From: Pyronema omphalodes | Taxonomy: Eukaryota; Ascomycota; Pezizomycetes; Pezizales; Pyronemataceae | DNA: 64,000 nucleotides | Assembly (NCBI GenBank): GCA_024516155.1 | Contig: JAJJXM010000029.1 | Location: forward strand, 186,001 to 250,000 | Reading direction: 5' to 3' | Part shown: piece by piece, positions 14,168-26,267 of the stretch | Layout: each line of letters opens with the position of its first letter | Numbering within the stretch: the first letter of the stretch is position 1 | Program-made: the position numbers and the translations under genes | The notes under the pieces: model-generated | Databases searched by the model: none | The model's input: only the letters and a program-made list of their open reading frames with translations | Told to the model about the DNA's origin: nothing

Positions 14168-17100
14168 TTACATCTCCACAATGGCCCGTCCCCCGAAAAC
14201 ACCCCTTTGCACCACTGCTTCCAAACTCTCTTCCACAGTTCCCGCCTGCTCCCTAACCAACCCATCCACATCGGTAACCCTAACATACCCCAATACTCTC
14301 TTCAACTCCTGAATCCGTTCCTTCACCACCCTCCAAACATCACTCCTCCAAGTCACCCCCTCTTTGTCCTCCTCATCCTTCTTCACCAATCCATTAAGAA
14401 TCGCTGAAATCGTCACTACAGCAGCTCTTCTCAATATCGCCGCCTCCATAGTCGTCTCCTGAGTAAGAACAGCAATAGCAGTATCAATAGCCTCATTCAA
14501 CCAACGTGCCAATCCTGAGGGATTACTCTGCAGCGCCATACCCAGCACCGACAACGCGGAGGTACGAATTCTGAGATCTTCATGCGCAGTCGCAGTCCAC
14601 CCTTTTACCATCTTCGCCGCCCTCTCCCTATCCGCAAGTTGCTTCGCCGTTAAAGGAAGACCGGTATCTTCGTCGATATCAAGCTCCATATCATCATCCT
14701 CATCCTCAGCACCAGGTGCAACAGGGTTCTTGTTTTTCCTTCTCCTGGAGATGATGCTTAACATTCCTTCTGCAACACATTGTGCCGTCTCACCCACTAA
14801 CGTCTGGTGGAGTCTCTGCACGGTTCCCAGTAAGGCCTCGCCAATCCTCAAGCGTTCATCTAGCCCAAGTGGGTCTCCAAGGTTGAGGACATCTTCATCG
14901 TTCATATAAGCATCAACCAGCATCTTGGTCACTGTCTTAGAGTGGCGATCGGTTAGGGCGGAGAGACATTTTACCACGTTGAGGTAGACGAATGAATCGC
15001 CGTCTTTCAGCATGGTGATTAAGAGACGGGCTGTGTTGGTAACATCCAAAATTGGCGCACGTTCAAGGATTAATTCCCGCAAGAGATAGAGACCGTGTGC
15101 GCGGACGGGGATAAGAGGGTCCCGGAGGTATGAAAGAGAGGTGGTGTATTTCTCTCTTTGCTTATCCGCTACGGGTGTTTCCTCAGGCTTGGTAGAAGCT
15201 TGAGGGGCGTGGATCATGAGGAGAGATGTGATGTTGATCGCGAGGGATGTGAGGTTCGGGTCAATTGTTGTAGCAGAGGAAAGGTACTGCAACGAGGGGT
15301 GCATGGTTATCACCAATTTCTCGTCCGTTTCCGTCAGTTTGGAGTCGGGAGATGAGATAAGGATACTAAGAAGCGTAAGGGCCATTGCGACGGTTTCGAT
15401 TTGTTGAGTTTCGTCAGATTCCTCGCCTTCTTCATTATTCAAGGATGGTAGAGGGACTTCTTCGACGATTTTATTGAGATTTGAGAGACTAGGGGCTTCT
15501 TTTTTCTCCTTAGGTGCCTTGAGGGCTTCGAGGAAGTTAACGTATTCGTCGAGGACTTCTTTGACAATTTGGAGAGTTTCGGTAGGCTTCTTGGCGAGTG
15601 CTTCGCCATGAGTCTGGAGCATCTCCTGGAGAATCTTGACGGTAATCAGCATCTTCAAAGGCTCCTCATCACCTCCACGAGATAGCCACTTCCTAAAAAT
15701 CTGAAGAAAGAAGTCGTTAAGGACACCGTTAGGGACGCCTTCTCCACCTAAGATCCCAAGAAACTCTCCAACCCGGGAATTGATGAGATCCATATTCACA
15801 CCGCCAGTCTTTCTCGCGGGGTCCACTGCACGAATCTCAACTCCTCCTGAAGATCCTGGACCAAACTCCCAGTTATCTTCTCCGGTAAAAGTAAGGTTGT
15901 CCTGTATTTTCTGCAAAATGTTCTGGTCCAAAGACACAGCGAAATATGCCCTTAGCAGTGTAGCCGCACGTCCGTGCCACGAGCTTCGTCCGGTGGATTT
16001 TGCAAAGCCCATGAGACCCCACAATGGAATAACGATAGGTGCAACCAATCTCTGGGGTAGAAGCGGTGTTGGATGTGATGCAAGCAAAACCTCAAGATTT
16101 CTGAAGGCCATCGATAATTCTGCCTCGGAAACCAGTGTCATTGACTTAGCTGGTTCGTCATTAAATTCTGTCTTCACTTGTGTGTCTATCTCATCACTAA
16201 TTTCAAACACCAGTGGTGACTTTGAGGGCCTGACTTCGGCCGGTGGGTCGTCTTCAAAGGCTAGTAGTGCTGAAGACGACTTCTTCTCAGTCTTGATGGG
16301 TACTGGTGCCCCGGTATGTTCCGGGGCCGCGGGGGGAGTAGGATTGAAACTTGAAAGGATCTTATGAACAATCTCGTCATCAACGACATCGTCAATACCT
16401 GGTCCTTTCTTGCCCAGCAACTCTGCGATTACATATGCAGAGGCTCTTTCCATACCAGGATCAGTCGACCGTAGTAGATCCAGCAACTGTGGGCAAACCT
16501 TTGTGAAGTATGCCCGAGCAGTCATTGAAGTAGGAACAGAAGATATTAACCTCGAAGCCTTTGAAAGTGCATCAATCGATAGTTGTACGGAAGCAGAATT
16601 GGAGGTATTACCTGACGATGCTGTGGAAAGGAAAAGCTCAATAATACTCCTTACGCCCTGAGGTCTAGATACCGGCAACTGAGAAAGATATTTTGCAATG
16701 GGCCCTCTAAACCATGGTGGGGAGGCAGGATGAAGGAGAGACATTAGAAGAGGAAGTAATTGTCCGGTTTGGATACTGACAGAAACGCGTCAGCGTCAAG
16801 TCTAATGGTATTTGAGCATGAGAGACTAACCCCTCTATCAAGTCATTAAACTTTGCTTTCCATTCAGCTTGAGCAGTTCCCCTATGTTCAGGACTTAATG
16901 CTAGCTCGCCACAGCCAGCGATTAGATCAACCAAGCAGCGTTCTCGTACCATTGCCTCGATACCCTTGTAACCTCGTGGAGATTTCCAGATTTTGTGGAA
17001 GTCCTTATCTGCAGTAGCTGCCTGACTTTGAGGGCTTAGAACACCGATTAATCCTGAGACGACCCTTCCAAGTAGCTCGATGTTCTGAAACTCGCTGACT

Positions 17101-17556
17101 TCCTGTACTCGCGTGGTGGTTGTAGGAAGCGGTGTGGTCATTTGTTGGGGAAGTACAAAGCTCCGTGCTCTCCTTTCAATCGGAATTCCGACACCGGGAG
17201 ACAACGACGGGTAAATTCCTTCCAATACTATCAAGTCAAGTAAAGAAAAGATTGTTCGTCGCTCTCCGGGATTCTCGAGGCGGTTTGCAACGGGCTCCGC
17301 ATCACGATCACATATTTCTTTGTGTATACGGAGGATTAGATCTAAGGCATGGTTGATGACAAGTGGTGCGGCAACTTTTTTATCGGTGGATGGGGTGAGT
17401 GATTTCGAGAGACGGAGGATAAGCGATACTTCATTGAACGAGAGAAGCTGCTCTGCGAAGCTGTGATCAGCATGTGGTTGGCGAGAATTGGTGGACGAAG
17501 GAACCTTTCTCAAAAACCGGCGCTAGAAAGGTGTTGGCTTCTTTAACGGCACTCAT
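14168..17556 (-). CDS. RTP1: RNA polymerase II nuclear import/assembly factor Rtp1 / TANGO6-like
   Basis: Three exons: 17556..17505, 17452..16831, 16775..14168; 1093 aa. Rtp1 (TANGO6/TMCO7 in animals) is a HEAT/ARM-like alpha-solenoid needed for assembly and nuclear import of RNA polymerase II. The C-terminal half has the RTP1_C1 signature, YLRDPLIPVRAHGLYLLREL, followed by an LLITMLKDGDSFVYLNVVK stretch. Near the end, RTSALSVLGMAL and RRAAVVTISAILNGL fit RTP1_C2. An acidic linker (DEDDDMELDIDEDTG) separates them. The N-terminus is restored by a 52-nt intron between AAA-G and the CGCAG acceptor, giving MSAVKEANTFLAPVFEKE; reading from the ATG at 17513 alone would put the start inside this intron. 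Divergent from VPS29 across 347 bp. GPN3, another Pol II assembly factor, lies 8 kb away. Confidence 0.87.
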
Positions 17557-17903
17557 TGAAGGTAGAAGTTGATGGTCGACACGAAGATGAAGAGCGGCGG
17601 ACGTGTCTTACAAAGTATCTCCAAATTGCGTCATGGAAAGCTCACAGACCCCTGCAACACCAGATGGAAGCCCGGGTAAGGGTCAGCTTCTGTTTGAGCC
17701 CCACAAGGGACAGCCAAGCTATTCCGCGTCAGTTTCCGAGCGGAGTAGTCAGCCATAGCAACCTTCACGAGCTTCCTCCTGACGCATCTAGCTTCAGGTG
17801 AGTTCAAATCGTCTTGTTTTGCAATCCCACAGCTAAAGAACCCTTAGAACCTTAATTTTCTCAAGTTTAAAGCTTCCACAGAAACCTCACCTTACCTCCA
17901 AAG
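17557..17903. promoter_or_regulatory. shared divergent promoter region RTP1 / VPS29
   Basis: The two start codons point away from each other and are only 347 bp apart, so both promoters must lie here. The VPS29 side is pyrimidine-rich. No specific factor site is claimed. Confidence 0.55.
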
Positions 17904-18663
17904 ATGTCGCGGCTCGTACTAGCAATTGGCGACCTCCATATTCCGGACCGGGCACCTGTGAGTTTGGCGCATTCCCGCCAATGCTTCAAGAAGCTCAAGC
18001 TGATTTAGTATAGGATATTCCGGCAAAAGTGAGCATCCCGCGAACGATTTCAAGCCCTCCGAACGCCCCTAACGCAATCATCGCAGTTCCGCAAGCTCCT
18101 AGCTCCCGGAAAGATCGGCCAGATTCTATGTCTAGGTAACCTTACCGACAAGGAAACCTGGGACTTTCTCCGTGGTGTTTGTACCGATATTCAGATTGTT
18201 AAGGGAGATTTCGATGTCGAAGCCACTACGGTGCCCTTGCACAAGGTTGTCACGCACGGAAGCCTCAGGATCGGTTTCACCCACGGACATACCATCGTTC
18301 CACAGGGTGATAGCGATAGCCTATTGATTGAAGCAAGGAAATTAGACTGTGATGTGCTATTGTGGGGTGGAACACATAAGTTTGAGGCTTATGAGTTGGA
18401 AGGAAAATTCTTTGTAAATCCCGGAAGTGCGACCGGAGCTATTTCAAGTGGATGGTGGGCGGAGGGAGAGGACCCGGTGCCTAGCTTTGTATTGATGGAT
18501 GTGAGTACTTTTATGAACTGTATGGTCAGTTACTAATTTAATATGATAGGTACAAGGAAGCGTGCTCGTAATGTATGTTTACCAGCTTCGCAAGGATGCT
18601 AAGGGCAACGAGAGTGTGGCGGTAGAAAAGATTACCTACAGAAAGGAGACGAACGGATCATAA
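17904..18663 (+). CDS. VPS29: vacuolar protein sorting 29, retromer subunit
   Basis: Four exons: 17904..17957, 18014..18028, 18087..18500, 18550..18663; 198 aa, near the animal protein (182 aa) and lacking the insertions of yeast Vps29. It is the metallophosphoesterase-fold scaffold of retromer, binding Vps35 in endosome-to-Golgi retrieval. Visible motifs: GDLHIP (D10, H12), a GNLTD stretch where phosphatases have GN(H/D), GDFD, THGH, and GGTHKFEAYE with NPGSATGA. Exon 2 is a 15-nt microexon encoding DIPAK. All introns are about 50-58 nt. Tandem with CCT4 downstream. Confidence 0.96.
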
Positions 18664-19116
18664 TCACGCTGGAGAGATATGGAAGACGATGAGATACCTA
18701 CCACTTAGGGGCTGTAATTGTGCAATAGTTGAGCGTTGCATTGTTTCTAGCGCTGTATAAATAATATTATCAACACGAAATCGGAGCTCCGAATGCGAGC
18801 TTGTGACGGGCACATTATGACAAAATAAAACTCATAGATGTGATATTCGCCGGGTATTCCAGATGTTGCATTATGTCATAAATCAAGATTCACGGATTTT
18901 AAAGCATTTCTCTTTATCTCAAGGGGGCGTACTTCGGACCTTTTTGACGGGGACCCTTACGGGGGCTCGCTTATCTAATCACACCCCCGACAGCAAATTA
19001 CGGTTGCTTCTCAAATTCACGCGGCTCAAAATCCCCCACCAACACCACTACACAGCAACGTTCGGCACCCGATATTACTGTCGTTCATCTAATACCCCCT
19101 ATACAATCTATTCGCC
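18664..19116. other. intergenic VPS29 to CCT4
   Basis: 453 bp holding the VPS29 3' trailer and the CCT4 promoter. C/A-rich toward the CCT4 start. Nothing else seen. Confidence 0.6.
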
Positions 19117-20918
19117 ATGGCAACAGCATCAACCGGTTCGATGGGAAACTCAAATTTGAAGGAGAAGCCGATGGCAGTGCGGCAAGCCAACATTATGGCC
19201 GCGAGAGCAGTTGCGGATGCCATCAGAACCTCACTTGGACCTCGAGGAATGGACAAGATGATTCAGAGCGGAAAAGGAAAGACTCTCATCACCAATGATG
19301 GTCACACCATCCTGAAGGAGATGGCGGTGATGCACCCTGCAGCAAAGATGTTGGTTGATTTGTCTGCTGCTCAGGATGTTGAAGCTGGTGATGGAACTAC
19401 TTCGGTCGTTGTTATTTGTGGAAGTTTGTTGGGAGCTGCTGAGAAACTTCTTGGAAAGGGTACGACCCTCGAATTGCTTCTGGTGATGATCGCAGAGTTA
19501 ATACCTGATAGGACTCCACCCTACCGTTATCGCTGAGAGCTTCCAGAGAGCTGCCGCAAAGTCCGTCGAGATCTTGACCGCCATGTCGACCCCCGTTACT
19601 CTTACCGACCGCAATTCCCTCCTCCAAGCTGCCAGCACCTCCCTTTCGAGTAAAATTGTTTCCCAGTACTCCAACCTTCTTGGACCCATTGCTGTCGATG
19701 CTGTCACCCGCGTTATCAACCCCGCCGTCGCTGACAACGTCGACCTTAACGACATCAGAATTGTGAAGAAGGTCGGAGGAACTATGGATGACACTGAGTT
19801 GGTGGACGGATTGGTCTTGACCCAGAATGTTATCAAGAGCGCCGGAGGACCTACAAGGATGGAGAAGGCAAAGATTGGATTCATTCAGTTCCAGCTCTCT
19901 CCCCCCAAGCCCGACGTACGTGGCCAGTTCCAATGATTATTGTAACTTCAGCCTCTAACTCAAATTTCGGTGTAGATGGAGAACCAGATTGTCGTCAACG
20001 ATTACAGGCAGATGGACAAGATCCTCAAAGAGGAGCGAACATACCTTTTGAACATGTGCAAGAAAATCAAGAAGGCCAAGTGTAACGTTCTTTTCATCCA
20101 GAAGTCGATCCTCAGAGATGCCGTCAACGACCTTTCACTACACTTCTTGGCCAAGCTTAACATCTTGGTCATTAAGGACATTGAGCGCGAGGAGGTTGAG
20201 TTTATCTGCAAGGTATGCGCTTTTCTCGAATTGATGTTGGAACAAGCGCTAATGTGAGCAAAAGTCTACCGGATGTAAGCCCATCGCCGACATCGACTCT
20301 TTCACCGAGGACAAGCTTGGATCCGCAGATTTGGTCGAGGAGGTCAACTCATCGGGAGCTCGCGTGGTCAAGGTTACCGGAGTCAAGCAGGCTGGATTAA
20401 CCGTGTCCGTTCTCTGCCGCGGAGCCAACTCTCTTATTTTGGACGAGGCCGACAGATCTCTCCACGACGCTCTCTGTGTCATCAGATGTTTGGTCAAGAA
20501 GAAGTAAGTTTCTCTATCATACGAAGACTAAAAACCTAGCTAACTGCTATTTAGGGCTTTGATTGCTGGAGGAGGAGCACCTGAGATTGAGGTCTCAAGG
20601 CAGCTGATGAAGGAGGCACAGAAGCTCAGTGGAACCGAGGCAGTATGTTGGCAGGCATTTGCCGAGGCTCTCGAGATCATCCCTACAACGCTTGCAGAGA
20701 ACGCTGGTCTCAACTCTATCAGAGTTGTTACCGAGCTCCGGAATCGTCACCAGAATGGAGAGATTTCTTGCGGAGTCAGTGTACGAAAGGGAGCCGTTAC
20801 CAACATTGTTGACGAGAACGTTCTTCAGCCTTTGTTGGTTTCTACTAGCGCTATTGAGTTGGCTGCTGAGACTGTTAAGATGATTTTGAGAATAGACGAC
20901 ATTGCGCTTTCTCGTTAA
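19117..20918 (+). CDS. CCT4: T-complex protein 1 subunit delta (CCT4)
   Basis: Five exons: 19117..19459, 19512..19915, 19976..20212, 20265..20503, 20555..20918; 528 aa, the same length as yeast Cct4. It is one of eight subunits of the cytosolic TRiC/CCT chaperonin that folds actin, tubulin and WD40 proteins. Group II chaperonin motifs are intact: [11 protein letters not shown] at about 39-49, TNDGHTIL at 59-66, GDGTTSVVV at 91-99, and a C-terminal [10 protein letters not shown] with the ending [11 protein letters not shown], which points to delta rather than other subunits. The ATG at 19117 gives the expected short N-terminal extension. Confidence 0.96.
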
Positions 20919-21254
20919 GAGAAAGAGCGGGAGAGGAAGAGGTGGGGAAATAGGGAAAACAATATATTGTAGCTACTTTTTTTAATGAGGATCTGTATCT
21001 TAGAGAGGCTAGTAGTAGATATCCAATTTGCAATTGCACCCAGAGGTTTGCGGGGGCACCTAATAAGGATTTGAGAGCGTTCAAAAGTACTTCGAGAAAT
21101 ATCCCTATCGATAGCACCATGCGCGTAAAGCTCTAACCCAGGTACCTGCGCGTGTTCGTGTACCATCGACGCGCCATAACACGCGAAAACCCCACCACGG
21201 TGAAGTAACAAGGTTCCTTACAGCGCCCCCACATCCACCTCCACAATCGTTATC
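20919..21254. other. intergenic CCT4 to PPP4R2-like gene
   Basis: 336 bp with AT-rich sequence after the CCT4 stop and a C-rich leader before the next start. Nothing else seen. Confidence 0.55.
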
Positions 21255-22347
21255 ATGTCAACGCCGAAATCAGAAAATACTATGGATCTCGACAGCTCCT
21301 CTGATGAAGCTATCCTATTAGCAATTACCAAAGACGGCTCCATGGACGCGTAAGCAGCCTGGCCCCTCCTTGAGCTATTCTGCTCCCCAGCTCCTCCGCA
21401 TTCGTATCTCCTCCGCGAGCTTACAAGCCTCCCCGACTTTCCCAGCATATTCACCTTTATGAATCCATAGCTAATCGCTCTTTTACAGCTCCCTATGGCC
21501 TACTCTCCTCCCCCGCCTCCTCAGTCGACTCGACTCAATCGCCTCCTCCTTCCCTTCTGTCCCCTCCGCTGGATCTGACATAACCCCACCCTCCTCTCCT
21601 TCTGCGGACCCGCACCTGCTCTCTCTTAAAACCACCCTCACCAACTCCTTCCCCTTAGCACCTCCCTACACTGTCCAGCGTCTCGCCGAGCTCTTACTGC
21701 AACCTAAACAACACTATACCTCCCTCCCAAAATTCATCCGAGCATTAGAACGAGTATTATCCGTCACCAGCACAACTGAGAGATTCCCTTTACCTAGTGA
21801 AGGATTGGATACTGGTGAGGGCGAGTTTACGTCGCTGGGTAGAGGGATGGGAGTGAGCATGAGCGGACTGGGAAGTGATGAGGCCCTCGGGGGTGCGTTA
21901 TTGACGAAGATTCCGTGGTTGACGGAAAAGCCGGCGGAACCTGTGGAGACTATGCAGGGGCCGGAAATGACGGAGGAGGATGTAGGGAAGCAGCCGGAGG
22001 GAGGAGTGTTGAGTCCACAGCCAGTAAGGATGGAGGAGGATACGGAGGAGACTAAGGAGGAGGTGGCTGAGGTCAAGAAGGAGGATAATGAGGCGAAAGA
22101 AGTGAAAGATGAAGAGATGGTAGATGCGCCCGGTGAATCTGCAGATACGACGGTTGACGAGGTACAGGTGCAGGTTGCGGCTGTAGATATGGGTGAGAAT
22201 TCGCCGGTGAAGATGGAGGAGGATACTAAGGAGGGTGACGAGAAGAAAGAGGATATGACGGAGGAGGCTGAGAAGAAAGAGGATACGGAGGTAAAGGATG
22301 CTGAGTCTGAAATTGAGGAGAAGAAGGATGAGAAGAAGGAGGAATAA
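21255..22347 (+). CDS. protein phosphatase 4 regulatory subunit R2-like
   Basis: Two exons: 21255..21349 and 21489..22347; 317 aa. The middle of the protein, PPYTVQRLAELLLQPKQHY followed by LPKFIRALERVLSV, matches the conserved core of PPP4R2, the core regulatory subunit of PP4 phosphatase (DNA-damage recovery, snRNP maturation). The C-terminal 130 residues are a Glu/Lys/Asp low-complexity tail, likely disordered. The first exon encodes an acidic N-terminus (MDLDSSSDEA). Intron 1 is 139 nt with donor GTAAGC and acceptor TTTTACAG. Convergent with NOC2, 220 bp between stops. Family call rests on the core motif recognised by eye. Confidence 0.8.
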
Positions 22348-22567
22348 ATACCCTGGAGGTTCTTTCATGATTTACGGTATGCACATGGGGGGTTAGTTTG
22401 ATTTTACTATTTATTTCAATACCACTTGAATTCTCTTTCTTCAACAAAAAAACCTTGGATTCCAAGCCGAAATGATATTGTGACCCGTAAAAAAATATAG
22501 CAAACTTTTGAAAAAAATATGATACAACCAATCCCAGCGCCCATTAGTTTTAGCAACTACCGGTAAT

Positions 22568-24890
22568 CTAATCGTCATCCTCACTCTCATCACCCAAGTC
22601 AAGATCCTCGTCATCATCCTCATCCTCATTCTCATCTTCACCGTCACTGCTCATCACAACATCATCACTATCCTCCGCCTCATTCTCCTTCCTCTTCCTC
22701 TCCTCCTCCTTCAACGCCTCCTCTAACATCCTCCTCTTCTCTTCCCTAACCTTCCTCTGCGACACAACGTATGCTCCAAGCGGTGTGCTCTCCCAGTCCA
22801 AGTCCTTCAAGAATCTCTCGACCTCAGCCTTTCTTCCGGGTGCGAAGTCCAAGTTTGCCCTCTTTTCCTGGATGAACTTTGAGTTCGCCTCCAACTTCTG
22901 AACTAACAGATGTAACTGGGTATTGAATTTTGTGTTCTTATTCTTCTTCATAAACCTCTTAATCATAACAATCGTGGGAATGGCAAGCTCAGGGAATGCA
23001 ACAGACTTGCTGTATAACACATAGAACTCTGAGAATAACTCAACAATCTGCTCGGCGACTCCATCAATGTATACCCTGGTGGAAAGGTATGACTTTGCGG
23101 CGCGGATGGAGATAGAGAAATCGATGGGCTTCAAGGTAGCGGGCTTGGGTTTCTTCTTAAGCTCGGCTGAGGAGAGGACCTCAAAGATCAAGGGAGCGAT
23201 GGGGATGTAGACTCCGGTGGAGAGTGAGAGACGGAGGAGGGAGCGGATAAGGAAGAAACGGAGGGGGAAGTATGAAGCGGTGGGGATGAGGCGGATGGCT
23301 CCGAGGGTGACCTGGACAAGGGGGTAAATCAAGGGACGGAGAGGGGATTCCTTTCCAGCCTGTGCCTCCTTGAGACCGTCACAGTGCATAGCCAATACAC
23401 GGGACCAGAAGTCGAGGGAGTGTACGTATTGCCAGTTGTAGACAGTTTTGTAGGACTCCTTGGAGTTGTTGGTGATGCTCTGACGAAGGTGGACAGCGAG
23501 CTGACGGATGTATCCGAAACCAGCCTGGTATCCAACTTTGTCAAATCCGGGAAGTCCGGCAATCTCAGCGGCGGAGTTCTTCATGAGGTTGATTCCCTGG
23601 ATGGTGTGGGCGGTGGTCTGTCTGCTGGCCTTCACCAATCCAGCGTAAAGAGCCTTCAAGGAAGTCTCCTTGATTCCCTCATCTCCGATAACGGCGGTAC
23701 GACGGATGACCAAGAACGCAGTGATACGGGCAGCCTCATCGGTGGAGTTGGTTGCCCAGATCTCGACAATGGTCTTGAGGAAGGTCTTGAGGAACTTGCG
23801 GAAGTTCAAGAAGTAGGGGACGAGCTCGAGGACGGAGTTGAGGAGGAGCTTCTGGGAAGCGGCGTCGGTGAGGAGAGGGAGAAGGTGCATCAACGATTGC
23901 GAGTGAGATTTGAGGAGGGGAGTGAGGGTGCGGTATTTCTTGCTGTCGGTGGCAACGCGAACCTTGCCAGAGGCGGACTCCTTGATGGGGAGATGGTGCT
24001 GAAGGACCTCGGGGATGTGCTTAAGGGCGATGACGAGGAGCTCGTGATAGACTGTTCAAAAGTTAGCCATTGGAAATTTCTCAATGCCGAAGCAAAATAG
24101 CTTCTAGCCATAATTTCTGCAACAATTGGACCTTCATACCATTAGGGTTGGTAATAGTGTACTTGAATCCACCCTGCTTAGCATCCACTTCAACGTCGTT
24201 GACGTGCGCTGCAGCTCTGAAAGCTAAAACAACCTCCTTCAAACTCCTCAAACTCTTGTTCTCTACCAATGCGGTTTTCCACTTCTTGACATCCTCCATG
24301 GAAACATCGTTGCTGTCCTTCTCCTTCTTGCCCTTCTTCTTAGATTTCTTGTCGGTCTCCTCCTCCTCGCCCTCGGACAACTCGTCAATGCTTGAAAGGT
24401 CATCGCGCTCAGCCATAGTGAAATCCAAAAGCTCCGGGTCGTTCTCCTTGAGGTACTTGTAAAACTCGGGGTCGTTCTCTGCAAGCTTGCTAAGATCATT
24501 CTTGTGCTCGTCAAACTCATCCGCGCTGTCCTCGGCGTCCTCTTCGGCCTCCACAGTCTCCTTCTTGCTCTCCTTCTCATCCCGCTTTCTCTTCTTATCC
24601 TTTGAAGGTGCAGCTTCTGGAACCTCAAATCCTCCAGCGAAGAATTGCTCTACGCTCATATCCTCGAAAAGCTGGGGTCCATCCTTCTTAATCTGCTTAG
24701 CCTTAATCTTGGCCTCATCGTCCTCCTCTTCTGATCCCTCTTCACCGGCGCGCTCAGAAACTCTCTTGGCCTTCTTCTTTTCGCGGAGGATGTAGGCCTG
24801 CTTGGTCTTCTTTTTCGCCTTGCGATCGTCGAGCGTTCGGGTAAGGTGCTTCGCCTCGAATTTGCGGGTGGACTTCTTAACGCGACCCAT
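22568..24890 (-). CDS. NOC2: nucleolar complex protein 2
   Basis: Two exons: 24890..24140 and 24051..22568; 744 aa. Noc2 pairs with Noc1 and Noc3 in the nucleolus and nucleus to escort pre-60S ribosomes. The N-terminal third is highly charged with lysine-rich and Asp/Glu-rich stretches and LSKLAENDPEFYKYLKENDP, a Noc2 hallmark. The C-terminal two thirds form the Noc2 solenoid, including SLDFWSRVLAMHCD, PLRPLIYPLVQVTLGAIRLI and FPLRFFLIRSLLRLS. The protein ends in an acidic tail. The 88-nt intron splits the Val codon before YHELLVIALKHIPEVL. Start MGRVKKSTRKFEAKHL is the typical fungal N-terminus. Confidence 0.95.
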
Positions 24891-25209
24891 TGTTGAAATT
24901 ATGCAGAGTTGTAAGGTGTGGTGAAGATACTGCGCGAATCTTTTGGCGGAGGGAAAAATTCGTGATCCTGGAGAGTTTAGCGCGCTCACGTGAAGCGTGG
25001 TTGGTTTTACCCTGGGCGCGCTAATGGGGAACGCGCAGCGATGAGGGCAATTTTCCGGAGCTTGTCAATTTTTCAGCTTGGTGGGTTACAGAGTAAAACA
25101 TCAAGCTACAATTGCCACGAATTAATACTATTTTTCACAACAATGTTATGATAATTGGAATTCATAAATGCGCTTATTTTAAGTAGATATTATTACAATG
25201 CAAAATTTT
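24891..25209. other. intergenic GPN3 3' end to NOC2 promoter
   Basis: 319 bp. GC-rich next to the NOC2 start, AT-rich toward the GPN3 stop. Nothing else seen. Confidence 0.55.
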
Positions 25210-26267
25210 TTATTCTTCTCCTCCCTCCTGGTAGTCCTGGTCAGGATCGTCCTTGAGCTGAGGCTCCTGTACTTCTGACCATCCGAGACAATCATCAATG
25301 TAACTCAAAATTGCCTGTACACTGTCCTCGTTTTGACTCTCAAGCTGGAGGAACGAAACCATTGAGAAGTCCTCAATAAGCTTTACGACAGCTATACAAG
25401 GTGTTAGTTTGAGTTCAATTAAAACATTTATACGTGATAAAACTTACCCTCGTTCAAAGCATGGAACTTAGGATTGGTCTCCGCGTGAATATCAGTGGAG
25501 ATGATACTTGGATCCGGGTCCAAGTAGCGCTTAAGCTCGCGCTTTGTTACTTGGCTCTTGACCAAATCCATCTTTGACAAGATGTTGAGGTGGGGAATCT
25601 CAAGCATAATCATGGCAGACATAGCAGACAAAGTTCCAGCAAAGAATTTTGCCTTGTCGACGACGAAAGTGGACTCGATGAGGTATGCAGCGCAGAGGTT
25701 ATAGTTGAGGTTCATCTGAAGGTATTTGCAGAGATTCGGTAATATCGGAACGTGGGAATATAGCTCGATCTGTCCGGGGCAATCGAAAATCGTTATGAAA
25801 TCTTCCGTTACGTCGTCGAGCTCTGATTCCAGCCAGTCAAGGTTCTCCATAAGGAACCTAGATACACCTATCAGCACCTCTACAACAGCAAACTCGTCCT
25901 GGAAAACGCACTCAAAGCAGGCCATCATAGCACCATTAGGTCCCAACTGCATCTCCTCCATGGCGTCGTCCAGACTGATCAAATTTTTGATGTCGACATT
26001 AGGTTCAAAGTCAAACTCCTCCGCGGCGGGGTCCAGGTTAACGTAGACGCCTAATGAGACACCATCAGTCTCTATGGTTTGGCGATAAAGAATCGGTTTC
26101 CGTACATGATCGCTTTGAATTCTTGAGGTGGGAGATCAAGGCAGAGCAAAAAGTCGACTGCAAAAAAGCACAAGCAAATCAGCCACAAATTCATGATAAC
26201 TTGAATCGCACAAAGATACCTTTCCAGAACCAGCAGGTCCGACAACGAATACTCCAAATCTGCTCAT
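25210..26267 (-). CDS. GPN3: GPN-loop GTPase 3
   Basis: Five exons: 26267..26220, 26157..26106, 26050..25912, 25857..25448, 25391..25210; 276 aa. GPN GTPases work as dimers in RNA polymerase II (and III) assembly and nuclear import. P-loop GPAGSGKS at 10-17, the GPN loop (GPNG) at 70-73, [10 protein letters not shown] at 104-113 and SKMDL for guanine specificity are all present. Three introns lie in the first 85 codons. The third (25911..25858, 54 nt, donor GTGCGT) leaves an open frame if retained, so it is easily missed; removing it restores the family stretch [12 protein letters not shown]. The C-terminus is acidic. Confidence 0.94.

Noticed and set aside
23384..24100. 238-codon plus-strand frame opposite NOC2
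   Set aside because: Antisense shadow, rich in Gly/Val/Leu/Glu with no family match; NOC2 is well supported on the other strand.
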